Origin: Aphodosoma sp045631465
GTDB lineage: Bacteria; Bacteroidota; Bacteroidia; Bacteroidales; Paludibacteraceae
Length of the DNA: 64,000 nt
NCBI GenBank assembly: GCA_045631465.1
Contig: JAZQUV010000030.1
Location: 43,610-107,609, forward strand
Direction of reading: 5' to 3'
Below are positions 26,581-35,252 of this stretch, one piece after another. Made by a program: the position numbers and the translations under genes. Below the pieces are notes generated by a model. That model made no database searches. It saw only the letters and a program-made list of their open reading frames with translations, and was not told the origin of the DNA. Position 1 is the stretch's first letter, and the number at the start of each line of letters is the position of its first letter.

Positions 26581-27977
26581 ATTTTATATAAATCGAATAG
26601 GGCTTGATTGGCAGTGCGGTGTTGGTGCTGTTGGCGTGTGGTGGTGAACACATAGCGATTGCAAACTACTTCGTTGCGCGAGGCTACTGCCACATACACC
26701 AATCCGAGTGGTTTCTCATCAGTAGCACCAGTTGGGCCCGAAATGCCTGTGGTGGCAATGGCATAGTCGGCTCCTGTTGCTGCCAAACATCCTCGTGCCA
26801 TTTCGACGGCTGTCTCTTCCGACACTGCTCCATATTGCTCCAATGTTTCGTGACGCACACCGAGCAATCGTTCTTTCAATTCGTTGGAATAGGCAATGAT
26901 GCCACCTTTATAATATGCCGACGAACCTGACGTCTCGGTTATGAGATTGCCAATGAGTCCGCCAGTGCAACTTTCGGCAGTAGCCACCATAGCTCCTTGC
27001 TGTTGCAACAATTTGCCGATAGCCATCGAAATAGTTTCATCATCATATCCATATATATTTTCACAAATAAGCTTTTGCAATTTAACGATTTGCTCTGCCA
27101 CCTCTTGCTCTAACAAATTTTTCAACAAATATTTATCTGTTATCTGTAATCTGTTATCTGTAATCTTTGAGGCATAGGCTGAGAGGCGAAGGCGCACTTT
27201 ACCAGCTTCGGGGAGGTATGCCAACTTGATGTGCGCAGGTAGAGCATCTTCCCAATGGGCTATTTTGTCTGACAAAAACGATTCGCCGATGCCGAATGTC
27301 AATATTGTTTTGTGCACAATGGCTTGCGAACCAAGTCGCTCTTCGAGCAGTGGCAATATGTGGTTTTGCATCAACCACTTCATCTCGAAAGGCACGCCGG
27401 GCATGCTGATAACGATTTTTTCAGAAGGTTTCGCTTCTGTTTGTAGAGACGCAATATATTGCGTCTCTACTATGGAAGAAACTTCGGATTGCATCTCTGC
27501 AGATGTGTCACTCTTCTTCGGCATAGGTTGCTCGAAGGTTGCTTGAGCATTAGGTAGGGTAAACATCATACATGGCGCTGTGCCCACCTCGTTTAATATC
27601 ACCTTGCAGCGACTTGGCACAAGAGCTTGCGCTTGATTGATTTCGGTGAAAGGCAATCCACGACGCTCGAAAAATCGTGCCACTTGGTCGTAAGTAGGCT
27701 GATGTCGCACAAGTGTGTCGCCAAAGTATTCACACAATACGGTCTTCGTGATGTCGTCTTTAGTCGGACCCAATCCGCCAGTGATGAGCACTACGTCTGC
27801 CTCGGCAAGAGAGCGGTCGAGCTGTGTGCGAATATCGTCTGCTCCGTCGGAGATGACGCTAATGTTGGTCACCTTAATATTGCGCTTGTTCAACTCCTCT
27901 GCCATCCACGATGCGTTGGTGTTGACCACCTGACCGATGAGCAATTCGTCGCCTATATTTATGATATGTGTTGTCAT
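26562..27977 (-). CDS. cinA: CinA family nicotinamide-nucleotide amidohydrolase with repeat insertions
   Basis: Two-domain protein: an N-terminal MoaB-like/COG1058 domain (IINIGDELLIGQVVNTN, ITGGLGPTKDD) and a C-terminal PncC amidase domain (TAESCTGGLIGNLIT, GGIIAYSNELKERLLGV, IATTGISGPTG) that deamidates NMN. At 471 residues it is longer than the usual 410-420. The extra length is mainly about residues 141-186, between CMMF and IVISMPGVPFEMKW. It contains VETQYIAS from a palindrome and TFEQPMPKKSDT from a second repeat. A third insert near residue 272 (ITDNRLQITDK) comes from a 7-bp array. The start overlaps the rel stop by four bases. Confidence 0.93.
   Translation of the reverse strand: MTTHIINIGDELLIGQVVNTNASWMAEELNKRNIKVTNISVISDGADDIRTQLDRSLAEADVVLITGGLGPTKDDITKTVLCEYFGDTLVRHQPTYDQVARFFERRGLPFTEINQAQALVPSRCKVILNEVGTAPCMMFTLPNAQATFEQPMPKKSDTSAEMQSEVSSIVETQYIASLQTEAKPSEKIVISMPGVPFEMKWLMQNHILPLLEERLGSQAIVHKTILTFGIGESFLSDKIAHWEDALPAHIKLAYLPEAGKVRLRLSAYASKITDNRLQITDKYLLKNLLEQEVAEQIVKLQKLICENIYGYDDETISMAIGKLLQQQGAMVATAESCTGGLIGNLITETSGSSAYYKGGIIAYSNELKERLLGVRHETLEQYGAVSEETAVEMARGCLAATGADYAIATTGISGPTGATDEKPLGLVYVAVASRNEVVCNRYVFTTTRQQHQHRTANQALFDLYKILTKNH
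27130..27164. repeat. 7-bp-period array inside cinA (CTGTAAT type)
   Basis: CTGTTAT, CTGTAAT, CTGTTAT, CTGTAAT on the plus strand, encoding ITDNRLQITD in CinA. The same 7-mers occur in the AI-2E-type gene at 34701-34749. Confidence 0.8.
27443..27470. repeat. GACGCAAT palindrome inside cinA
   Basis: A perfect 28-base palindrome with arms GTAGAGACGCAATA and TATTGCGTCTCTAC, encoding VETQYIAS in the CinA frame on the minus strand. Confidence 0.88.
27506..27562. repeat. TGTCACTCTTCTTCGG element inside cinA
   Basis: TGTCACTCTTCTTCGGCATA followed by two GGTTGCT units and GTAGGGTAAA. A shorter near-identical copy lies in the intergenic region at 53654-53695, and related GGTTGCT/GTAGGG strings occur near 22909-22943 (inverted). 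Confidence 0.7.
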
Positions 27978-30154
27978 ACGCGGAATATCTGTTTTACACC
28001 TTTGATGGTGTGTAGTTTTTTGAATAATGCCTCGAGTTGCGATGCTTGGCGCACCACGAGGGTGATTGTGCCTTCGAATAACCCTGCGTTGGAATCGACT
28101 GATATCGAGCGCATATTGATGCCTTGCTCTTTGCTTATGACGGATGTGATGTTGGTCACAATGCCTATGTCGTCGCGCCCAATGATGCGAATTGTGGTTG
28201 TATATTCGCCTCCTGTCGAGCCACCTGCCCAACGTGCATTGACTATACGATAGCCAAACCGCGAAATGAGTTGTGGTGCATTAGGACAATCTTTTTTATG
28301 GATTTTTATACCTCCCGACACCGACACGAAGCCAAATATCTCGTCGCCATAGATTGGGTTGCAGCATCGAGCCAATGTGTAGTCTACGTTCTTGAGGTTG
28401 CGGTCAATCACCAATGCATCGTCTTTTGCGGTGATGCGTTGCAATTCGGTCTCTTGCTCGTAGCCATCGGCTGTGCGAGGTTGTGTTGGGGTCTGCTCTT
28501 GTGCCTCGAAACCTTCGGTCATCCAATCGCGCAACTGAAGGAGGTTGACCTTCTCCTGATTGATAGCTACATAGAAGTCCATCAATGTTTTATAGCCCAA
28601 CTTACGCGCCGCTTTGTTGACCAACGAGTCGTCGAACTCGAGTTTCCAATTCTTCAATCGGCGAAGCAATGTTTCACGCCCATTCTCTGCCTCGCGATGT
28701 TCTGCCTCTTTGAGGGCTTGCTTTATGCGCGAGCGTGCCTTCGAGGTCTTGGTCCAATTGAGCCAATCGGCACGAGGCGTTTGTGTTGGCGAAGTGAGCA
28801 CCTCCACTTGGTCGCCATTCTGCAATTCGTATTTGAAGCTAACGTGTTTGCCGTTGACTATGGCGCCCATACATTGCGAGCCTATCTTGGTGTGGATGCC
28901 AAAGGCAAAATCGAGCACCGTAGCCCCACGATGCAACTGATGCAAATCGCCTTTAGGAGTGAACACGAAGACATCGTCGTCGTAGAGTTGCATTTTGAAC
29001 TCGTTCATCACCTCTGCGCCATCTTCGCTTTCGCCGCCACCTTGCTCAAGCATATCGCGAAGGTTTTTGAGCCACTCGTCCATCTGCGCCGAGTCGCTCT
29101 TACCGCCTTTATATTTCCAGTGTGCCGCCACACCTTTCTCTGCCACCTCGTCCATGCGCTCGGTGCGAATTTGCACCTCTACCCACTTGCCTTCGGGGCC
29201 CATCACGGTGACGTGCAACGACTCGTAGCCATTGCTCTTTGGCACTGATATCCAATCGCGAAGTCGCTTGGTGTTGGCGGTGTACATATCTGTCACAACC
29301 GAAAATGCTTGCCAACAAGCCGACTTCTCGCGCTCCACCGGACAATCTATTATAATACGAATGGCAAACAAGTCGTACACCTTCTCGAATGGCACTTGCT
29401 GTTTGCGTATCTTGTTCCAAATAGAGTGTATACTTTTTGTTCTGCCCTTAATCGAAAATTTCAACCCCTCGGCTTCCAATCGTGCCTTCACTGGTTCGAT
29501 AAATTTCTTGATATAGGCATCGCGACTACGCTTTGTTTCGTTCAACTTAGTGGCTATCTCTTTGTATATCTCGCGCGAAGTGAATTTGAGCGAAAGGTCT
29601 TCCAACTCGGTTTTGATGCCATACAACCCCATGCGGTGAGCCAATGGTGCGTAGAGGTACGACACCTCGCGCGCTATCTCTTGTTGCTCCGACTCGCTAT
29701 AGTATTGCAGATTGCGCATTGTGTCCAATCGCTCTACAATCATAATCATAATCACACGAACGTCACGCGCAAAAGATATCAACAATTTACGGAAATTCTC
29801 GCTCTCTACCGCCACTTTACGACTATACAAATCATACACCTTCGTCAATCCTTCGACTAGTTCTGCTGTCGTTTCGCCATAACGCTCTTCTACATACGAA
29901 ATTGGTGTTTCTGTCTTGTATATCAAGGTGTACAACAATATTGCTTCTATCGAATGGTGCCCAAGCGATATCTCGCGGTGAGCAATCATGGCTGTGCGCA
30001 TCGATTTTGCCAATGCCTCGAGCGTCACATCATGCTCGGTGGTGAATCGGCGGATGTCATTCTTCAATCGCGTCATATATTTTGGGTCTATCCTTCTGCC
30101 CTCGACGCTCATAAAATCGCGATAGACCTGCAAAAATTCTCTCTTTTCCATCAT
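27974..30154 (-). CDS. RelA/SpoT family (p)ppGpp synthetase with decayed hydrolase site
   Basis: A 726-residue long RSH protein. The synthetase domain is intact (KGRTKSIHSIWNKI, YDLFAIRIIID, KSNGYESLHVTVMGPEG, VEVQIRT), as are TGS (VFVFTPKGDLHQLHRGATVLDF) and the C-terminal ACT domain (TIRIIGRDDIGIVTNI). The N-terminal hydrolase domain has lost its metal ligands: the usual LLHDVVEDT reads LLYTLIYKTET and the usual ADRLHNMR reads VERLDTMR. It is therefore predicted to synthesise but not degrade the alarmone, like RelA. It lies four bases from the M6 gene and overlaps cinA. Confidence 0.93.
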   Translation of the reverse strand: MMEKREFLQVYRDFMSVEGRRIDPKYMTRLKNDIRRFTTEHDVTLEALAKSMRTAMIAHREISLGHHSIEAILLYTLIYKTETPISYVEERYGETTAELVEGLTKVYDLYSRKVAVESENFRKLLISFARDVRVIMIMIVERLDTMRNLQYYSESEQQEIAREVSYLYAPLAHRMGLYGIKTELEDLSLKFTSREIYKEIATKLNETKRSRDAYIKKFIEPVKARLEAEGLKFSIKGRTKSIHSIWNKIRKQQVPFEKVYDLFAIRIIIDCPVEREKSACWQAFSVVTDMYTANTKRLRDWISVPKSNGYESLHVTVMGPEGKWVEVQIRTERMDEVAEKGVAAHWKYKGGKSDSAQMDEWLKNLRDMLEQGGGESEDGAEVMNEFKMQLYDDDVFVFTPKGDLHQLHRGATVLDFAFGIHTKIGSQCMGAIVNGKHVSFKYELQNGDQVEVLTSPTQTPRADWLNWTKTSKARSRIKQALKEAEHREAENGRETLLRRLKNWKLEFDDSLVNKAARKLGYKTLMDFYVAINQEKVNLLQLRDWMTEGFEAQEQTPTQPRTADGYEQETELQRITAKDDALVIDRNLKNVDYTLARCCNPIYGDEIFGFVSVSGGIKIHKKDCPNAPQLISRFGYRIVNARWAGGSTGGEYTTTIRIIGRDDIGIVTNITSVISKEQGINMRSISVDSNAGLFEGTITLVVRQASQLEALFKKLHTIKGVKQIFRV

Positions 30155-30158
30155 CTGA

Positions 30159-32300
30159 TTATATTCCTTTCAATGTGTATTCGCTGTTGTTGTCAACTAT
30201 TCGTATCAAATAAAATCCTTGTGGTTTGACGAAATTCATCACCTCGCCATTGCCCACCTTGTGCCACAACAATCGGCCTAATGCATCGTAGCAATAGACA
30301 TCGGCACCTGCTGCCACACCCATCAACTCGGCTCTATCGCCATCTACTAGCAAGACAGCATCCTCAACATCACTAGCCTCATACGCTGTCGTTGGCTCAG
30401 GTTCTGACTTGCAGATTTTTATACTATCAACATAAAAACGATTGGTATTAGCATAGATTTTTATAGCACTATTCACCTCAAAATCCTCTAACTCAAAGGC
30501 AACTGTTGTATTCACTGCCGATACGTCTGCTATTTTCACCACTTCGCCATCTATCTCGAAACTTATGGTTGCATCGGCACTATAGCCTCTACCTACAAAC
30601 TCTACCTCTGCTTTGCCTGCTATCGGAATTTGTGGTGTAATGATATATCCTGCTTCGCTGCTCGACCCTACCTTTACTAACCCTGCACTACAAAAAAGTT
30701 TATATCCACTCCAACCTAAATTGTCGGCATAACTATCAATATCTTCGGTAATATCGAGACTACTTTCGGCAATAAGTTCATCAAACGTCTCTACGAAACA
30801 ATATCCATCTTCGGCTCCTATGTTTTTCATAAACGAAAAACTTATCACCTCTTTTTTCTCTTCTATATTTGTTATTGGATACGACGCATAAGGGGTATAT
30901 GACGTCACCCCTACCCTGCCTGGAAACAAGTCGCCTGCCTTACCATTATTGCCATCGGTGGCTTTGCCATCGGCCTCAATCAAATCATACCCTTGTTTGT
31001 TTCTGTCGTTATTAGGCACATTATTCAACCAGTCTTTTTCATCATAAACGGTCTTGGTAATCATCAAACCATGCCATGGCAAATACTTATCCCATCCTGT
31101 TTTCTGACGATTCTCGAGTAAATAATATGTTGCCGGATCTGGATTACCTCCATCGAGATTGTGTTTGCCTGTCTTGGTAATGATATATGCCTTGTTGCTC
31201 TTTTGCAACGCTTCTAGTGTATAGTCGCCCTCTTGATTCAATATCTCAGGGGTCAACCATCCAAGATAAAAACGCTCATGAGCCGAATATGTCGGCGGTG
31301 TCTTACTATTATTTAGATACGACCCTGAATCCATAATATCCCATTGTCCTAAAGTCTTATGATTCGACCCATAATCTGTTATATAAAAATCGGGCAACCC
31401 AAGCACATGACTGAATTCATGACAAAAAGTGCCTATACCACATATATACTCACCCGATGAGCGTTGCAACTCCGAGGCACAAGCATAACCTGACAATCTC
31501 TTTCCATCATACACCAACTCGCCCTCTACATAGTGACTATATACCTCCCATGCGTGCGGCCAAATAGTATTATCTGGCGCACCTTCGTTCTCGCCATAGC
31601 CTGCATAATAGACAAATATATTATCTATACGTCCATTGTCATCTGTATCATAATCCGCAAAATCTATATCCTCTATCGAATCCAACATCGCCACTGCATC
31701 AACCACCATTTGATCGGGATGCATATCCGAGCCATTCTCGTCGTTCTGACCATAATAGCCCATCTCTCTACTCAATTTATATGGACCATACACATCGAAA
31801 TGAGGTATATATTGCCCATTCGAGGCTGCTCGAAAATAATCACTTGCCGACCCCGTAGCTCCATCATGGTTATAACCTTCTTTATTCAACATATCGTCAA
31901 AGTCCTGACGTGTCTTTTTGAACGACACATCGCTGAACTCTACCAATATCACCAACCCTCGCTCGGCATGATGAGGTGCTCGATGACGGGTAGTGTAACT
32001 AGTGGAAAGTTGAGAACTATGTATCCTCTTTTTCAATAACTGCTGACCTCCGACCATCGACTGTTGTGCATCAACTATCTCCCATCGACCATCTTCCATC
32101 TTTTTTACCCTCTGCCCATCAAGTGTTTCATAATAATGACAATTCTCATCGCCACACAATCTGACTTGCAACTCCGTGCCATCGGGCTGCTTCAAGATCA
32201 TAATACCTGGCCTTGCTGGCACTGCCCACACATCAACACACACCAATACACTCGCAACACACAATACAATCAAAAATAAAAAACGTTTCATATAATTCAT
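30159..32300 (-). CDS. M6 family secreted metalloprotease with T9SS-like tail
   Basis: A 713-residue exported protease. Signal peptide MKRFLFLIVLCVASVLVCVD... ending near AVPARPG; the M6 catalytic domain contains the zinc motif HEFSHVLGLPD, with YYAGYGENEGA upstream. A beta-sandwich carbohydrate-binding-like region follows, and the end resembles a type A C-terminal sorting domain (VYCYDALGRLLWH, QGFYLIRIVDNNSEYTLKGI). Probably secreted or surface-bound by T9SS. The start may be at 32300 or three codons later. It heads the operon M6-rel-cinA. Confidence 0.88.
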   Translation of the reverse strand: MNYMKRFLFLIVLCVASVLVCVDVWAVPARPGIMILKQPDGTELQVRLCGDENCHYYETLDGQRVKKMEDGRWEIVDAQQSMVGGQQLLKKRIHSSQLSTSYTTRHRAPHHAERGLVILVEFSDVSFKKTRQDFDDMLNKEGYNHDGATGSASDYFRAASNGQYIPHFDVYGPYKLSREMGYYGQNDENGSDMHPDQMVVDAVAMLDSIEDIDFADYDTDDNGRIDNIFVYYAGYGENEGAPDNTIWPHAWEVYSHYVEGELVYDGKRLSGYACASELQRSSGEYICGIGTFCHEFSHVLGLPDFYITDYGSNHKTLGQWDIMDSGSYLNNSKTPPTYSAHERFYLGWLTPEILNQEGDYTLEALQKSNKAYIITKTGKHNLDGGNPDPATYYLLENRQKTGWDKYLPWHGLMITKTVYDEKDWLNNVPNNDRNKQGYDLIEADGKATDGNNGKAGDLFPGRVGVTSYTPYASYPITNIEEKKEVISFSFMKNIGAEDGYCFVETFDELIAESSLDITEDIDSYADNLGWSGYKLFCSAGLVKVGSSSEAGYIITPQIPIAGKAEVEFVGRGYSADATISFEIDGEVVKIADVSAVNTTVAFELEDFEVNSAIKIYANTNRFYVDSIKICKSEPEPTTAYEASDVEDAVLLVDGDRAELMGVAAGADVYCYDALGRLLWHKVGNGEVMNFVKPQGFYLIRIVDNNSEYTLKGI

Positions 32301-32358
32301 ATAAGTTTCATATAATTAATATAAATAGTAAATTCTAAAAAAAACATATATTTTTCCA

Positions 32359-32658
32359 CAATCAATACGGGCTGAAAGTCCCAATAGTCCATAACCCAAT
32401 GGCATCGCCTTGAGCCAACAATCAACCCTCACGCAATCAATACGGGCTGAAAGCCCCTCTAGTCCATAACCCAACGGCATCGCCTTGGGCCAACAATCAA
32501 CCCTCCCTCAATCAATACAGGCTGAAAGCCCCTCTAGTCCATAACCCAACGGCATCGCCTTGGGCCAACAATCAACCCTCACGCAATCAATACGGGCTGA
32601 AAGCCCCAATAATCCATAACCCAATGGCATCGCCTTGAGCCAACAATCAACCCCACTA
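32359..32658. repeat. 75-bp REP-like tandem array, left side, four units
   Basis: Units start at 32359, 32434, 32509 and 32584 with CAATCAATAC. Each unit carries the hairpin GGGCTGAAAGCCC and a second one in CCCAACGGCATCGCCTTGGG. Because 75 is divisible by three, the units produce repeat-coded open frames that are not genes. Confidence 0.9.
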
Positions 32659-32665
32659 ATCATTC

Positions 32666-32678
32666 GCCCTGAAAGGGC
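32666..32678. repeat. Transposase-flanking hairpin, left end
   Basis: GCCCT, GAA, AGGGC; identical hairpins lie inverted at 33171-33183 and direct at 33913-33925. Confidence 0.8.
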
Positions 32679-32695
32679 AAAAGTACAAAACTCAC

Positions 32696-33154
32696 TCAAT
32701 CTTTAAACAAATATGCCTCATCATAATCAACCTCATAAAGAGTTAAAAATGATTTATACTCATCATTAAACGATTGTTTTTGATGATGCTGAGACTGATT
32801 CTTTATATAATTAAGTGTTTTATCCACCACAGACTGACTCACAGAAAAACATCCATATCCGCCTTGCCACGCAAAATTTTTATAATATTGCTCATCTACC
32901 GTTTTTATCCACCTACTACTATTACGCTTAATTTCTTCTACCAAATGTGAAATTGTCTCTTCACGAGACAATAAACAAAGTGCGTGCACATGGTCTTCAA
33001 TTCCACCAACCCAAATATTCACACATCCTGTTTTATTTATCAATTGACCAATATAAGCATGCACGCGTTCTAAATCGTTTGTTCGGATTTGAGGACTAAT
33101 TGTTTTAATATGAAATACCAAATGCAAATATACTTTTGATAATGATTGTGGCAT
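32696..33154 (-). CDS. REP-associated tyrosine (Y1 HUH) transposase
   Basis: A 152-residue IS200-type single-strand transposase. It begins MPQSLSKVYLHLVFHIKT, has the HUH motif in GIEDHVHALC, and carries the candidate catalytic tyrosine in TLNYIKNQSQHH; length is normal and the frame intact. It is bounded by GCCCT-GAA-AGGGC hairpins in inverted orientation and by the 75-bp arrays, the arrangement seen for RAYT enzymes acting on REP elements. It could cut and move the flanking repeats. Confidence 0.92.
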   Translation of the reverse strand: MPQSLSKVYLHLVFHIKTISPQIRTNDLERVHAYIGQLINKTGCVNIWVGGIEDHVHALCLLSREETISHLVEEIKRNSSRWIKTVDEQYYKNFAWQGGYGCFSVSQSVVDKTLNYIKNQSQHHQKQSFNDEYKSFLTLYEVDYDEAYLFKD

Positions 33155-33170
33155 AATTATTCATCTTTTG

Positions 33171-33275
33171 CCCTTTCAGGGCGTAATAAAAAACATATAT
33201 CTCATCTCCCCAAGGCGATGCCATTGGGCTATAAACATACTACGTATGAATAGGCTTTCAGCCTATTTTTTATAT
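33171..33275. repeat. Right flank of the transposase: inverted hairpin and inverted partial unit
   Basis: GCCCTTTCAGGGC at 33171-33183 is followed by CCCAAGGCGATGCCATTGGG and AGGCTTTCAGCCT, that is, elements of a 75-bp unit in the opposite orientation to both arrays. Confidence 0.75.
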
Positions 33276-33306
33276 ATTCTCACATATACAAAATTCACCT
33301 CCCCCG

Positions 33307-33904
33307 CAATCAATACGGGCTAAAAGCCCCTCCAGTCCATAACCCAACGGCATCGCCTTGAGCTAGCAATCAACCCTCACACAATCAATACGGGCTAAAA
33401 GCCCAATAGTCCATAACCCAATGGCATCGCCTTGGGCTAGCAATCAACCCTCACGCAATCAATACGGGCTGAAAGCCCCAATAATCCATAACCCAATGGC
33501 ATCGCCTTGAACTAGCAATCACCTCCCCCGCAATCAATACGGGCTAAAAGCCCCTCCAGTCCATAACCCAATGGCATCGCCTTGAACTAGCAATCACCTC
33601 CCCCGCAATCAATACGGGCTGAAAGCCCCTCCAGTCCATAACCCAATGGCATCACCTTGAGCCAACAATCAACCCTCACGCAATCAATACGGGTTGAAAG
33701 CCCTCTAGTCCATAACCCAATGGCATCGCCTTGGGCGAACAATCAACCCTCACGCAATCAATACGGGCTGAAAGCCCCTCCAGTCCATAACCCAACGGCA
33801 TCGCCTTGGGCCAACAATCAACCCTCACACAATCAATACGGGCTGAAAGCCCCTCTAGTACATAACCCAACGGCATCGCCTTGGGCTAGCAATCAACCCT
33901 CACT
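33307..33904. repeat. 75-bp REP-like tandem array, right side, eight units
   Basis: Units start at 33307, 33382, 33456, 33531, 33606, 33681, 33755 and 33830, in the same orientation as the left array. Variation is concentrated at single bases and at the unit joints (AACAATCAACCCTCACG or TAGCAATCACCTCCCCCG). It ends at a GCCCT-GAA-AGGGC hairpin (33913-33925). Confidence 0.9.
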
Positions 33905-33938
33905 AATCATTCGCCCTGAAAGGGCAAAAGTACAAAAA

Positions 33939-35021
33939 TTATTCCTCACTCCTAACTCCTAACTCCTCATTGTTAAGCACAAATCGCTTGTAATACGAAA
34001 TCAACAATGTCGTAAACGGCAACGCAATAATCATACCCACAATGCCCAATAGCGACCCCCACGCCGACAACGACAACAATATCACCGCCGGATTCAACCC
34101 CATGGCCTTACCCATAATCTTAGGCACTAAGAACAAATCCTGAGTGCCCTGCACCACCAAAAACACTATAAAACACCCCAACAACACCAACCAAAAATTT
34201 GAATCTCCCTCTGCACTCTTCACCAAACACAACAACACCACCGGCACAACACCCACCGTTTGCAAATATGGCACCAAGTTCAACACCCCGATGAACAACC
34301 CCACCGTGATAGCCATAGGCAATCCAACTATCTTAAATCCAATCGCAAACATCACACCCACAATCAATGCCACAAGGCTCTGACCACGAAAATATCTATT
34401 CATCCCACTCTCCAAATCCTCAAACACGCCCTCCACCAACTCTCTATACTTTGGAGGTATCATCTCGCGTGCACCCCTATTGATTTTCTCATAATCAACC
34501 AGTATAAACACTACGTACAAAAACACCACAAACACCACAAACACGCTTGCTATCGCATCCCACGTGCCCGACACCAAACCCTTCACGCTCGGCAACACAC
34601 TCTCTATCGCACCCTTCACAGTCTCTGGATTCAACCACTTCTCCACATCCACACCCTCCATTACACCAGCCAACCACGCCACAATTTCATTATCCACAAA
34701 CTGCGATTTATAGCCTGCAATATGTAACCTGTAATCTGTAATCTGACGAATTTCGTTCGCCACGGCTGGAACTACTGCCACGCCCAACCCCACAATCACT
34801 ATCGCAATAAACAATAGCGCTATAGCAATCGACACTCCACGATTGCCCACCCTCATCTTGTATTGCACAAACTTCACCAGCGGATGTATCAAATAGGCCA
34901 ACAACCACCCAATCAAAAACGGCAACAACACACTGCTCAACCTATTAACCAACAGTGCCAAACCTACAATCACAGCCAACGCTATGACCAACCTAACTAC
35001 TCTATCAAATGTATATTTCAT
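33939..35021 (-). CDS. AI-2E family transporter with in-frame repeat segments
   Basis: A 360-residue membrane protein with about eight helices in the AI-2E/PerM pattern. The conserved end motifs are VGLFIGVLNLVPYLQTVG, GTQDLFLVPKIMGKAMGLNP and LLGIVGMIIALPF. Members export or exchange small solutes; the name does not prove AI-2 transport. Two stretches are repeat-derived: ITDYRLHIAGYK (from the 7-bp array 34701-34749) within the soluble loop, and the C-terminal EELGVRSEE (array 33940-33974). Both keep the frame. Confidence 0.88.
   Translation of the reverse strand: MKYTFDRVVRLVIALAVIVGLALLVNRLSSVLLPFLIGWLLAYLIHPLVKFVQYKMRVGNRGVSIAIALLFIAIVIVGLGVAVVPAVANEIRQITDYRLHIAGYKSQFVDNEIVAWLAGVMEGVDVEKWLNPETVKGAIESVLPSVKGLVSGTWDAIASVFVVFVVFLYVVFILVDYEKINRGAREMIPPKYRELVEGVFEDLESGMNRYFRGQSLVALIVGVMFAIGFKIVGLPMAITVGLFIGVLNLVPYLQTVGVVPVVLLCLVKSAEGDSNFWLVLLGCFIVFLVVQGTQDLFLVPKIMGKAMGLNPAVILLSLSAWGSLLGIVGMIIALPFTTLLISYYKRFVLNNEELGVRSEE
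33940..33974. repeat. 7-bp-period array at the end of the AI-2E gene
   Basis: TATTCCT, CACTCCT, AACTCCT, AACTCCT, CATTGTT. It contains two bases of the stop codon and encodes the last residues. Confidence 0.8.
34701..34749. repeat. 7-bp-period array inside the AI-2E gene
   Basis: CTGCGAT, TTATAGC, CTGCAAT, ATGTAAC, CTGTAAT, CTGTAAT, CTGACGA; seven in-phase units equal 49 bases. Confidence 0.8.
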
Positions 35022-35180
35022 AACACAAAAAATATAAATTATACTCTTGAATAAATACCCTCTCCCGCTATGTGTTCATAATTTCAAACACCACACCAAT
35101 ATAGAGTACAAAGTTAAGAAAAAATTATAATCTATACAATTAAAAAACATTAAAAAATTTATATCAAAAGACATAATAAT

Positions 35181-35216
35181 AAAATAGCTTCCCTAATCGA
35201 TTAGGGAAGCTATTTT
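35181..35216. terminator. Intrinsic terminator downstream of the large surface protein
   Basis: A perfect 36-base palindrome with arms AAAATAGCTTCCCTAATC and its complement. It lies 36 bases past the stop of the 2,835-residue protein gene. Confidence 0.85.
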
Positions 35217-35252
35217 AAAAATGATAATATTATACGATGAAAATATTTAATC

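Noticed and set aside
32359..33904. CRISPR array
   Set aside because: The 75-bp units are contiguous with no unique spacers, contain two hairpins each and flank a transposase rather than cas genes.
33657..33962. Open frame across the 75-bp array that would encode a repetitive protein
   Set aside because: The frame exists only because 75 is divisible by three; the same holds at 32508-32699 and on the other strand, with no start context or conserved family.
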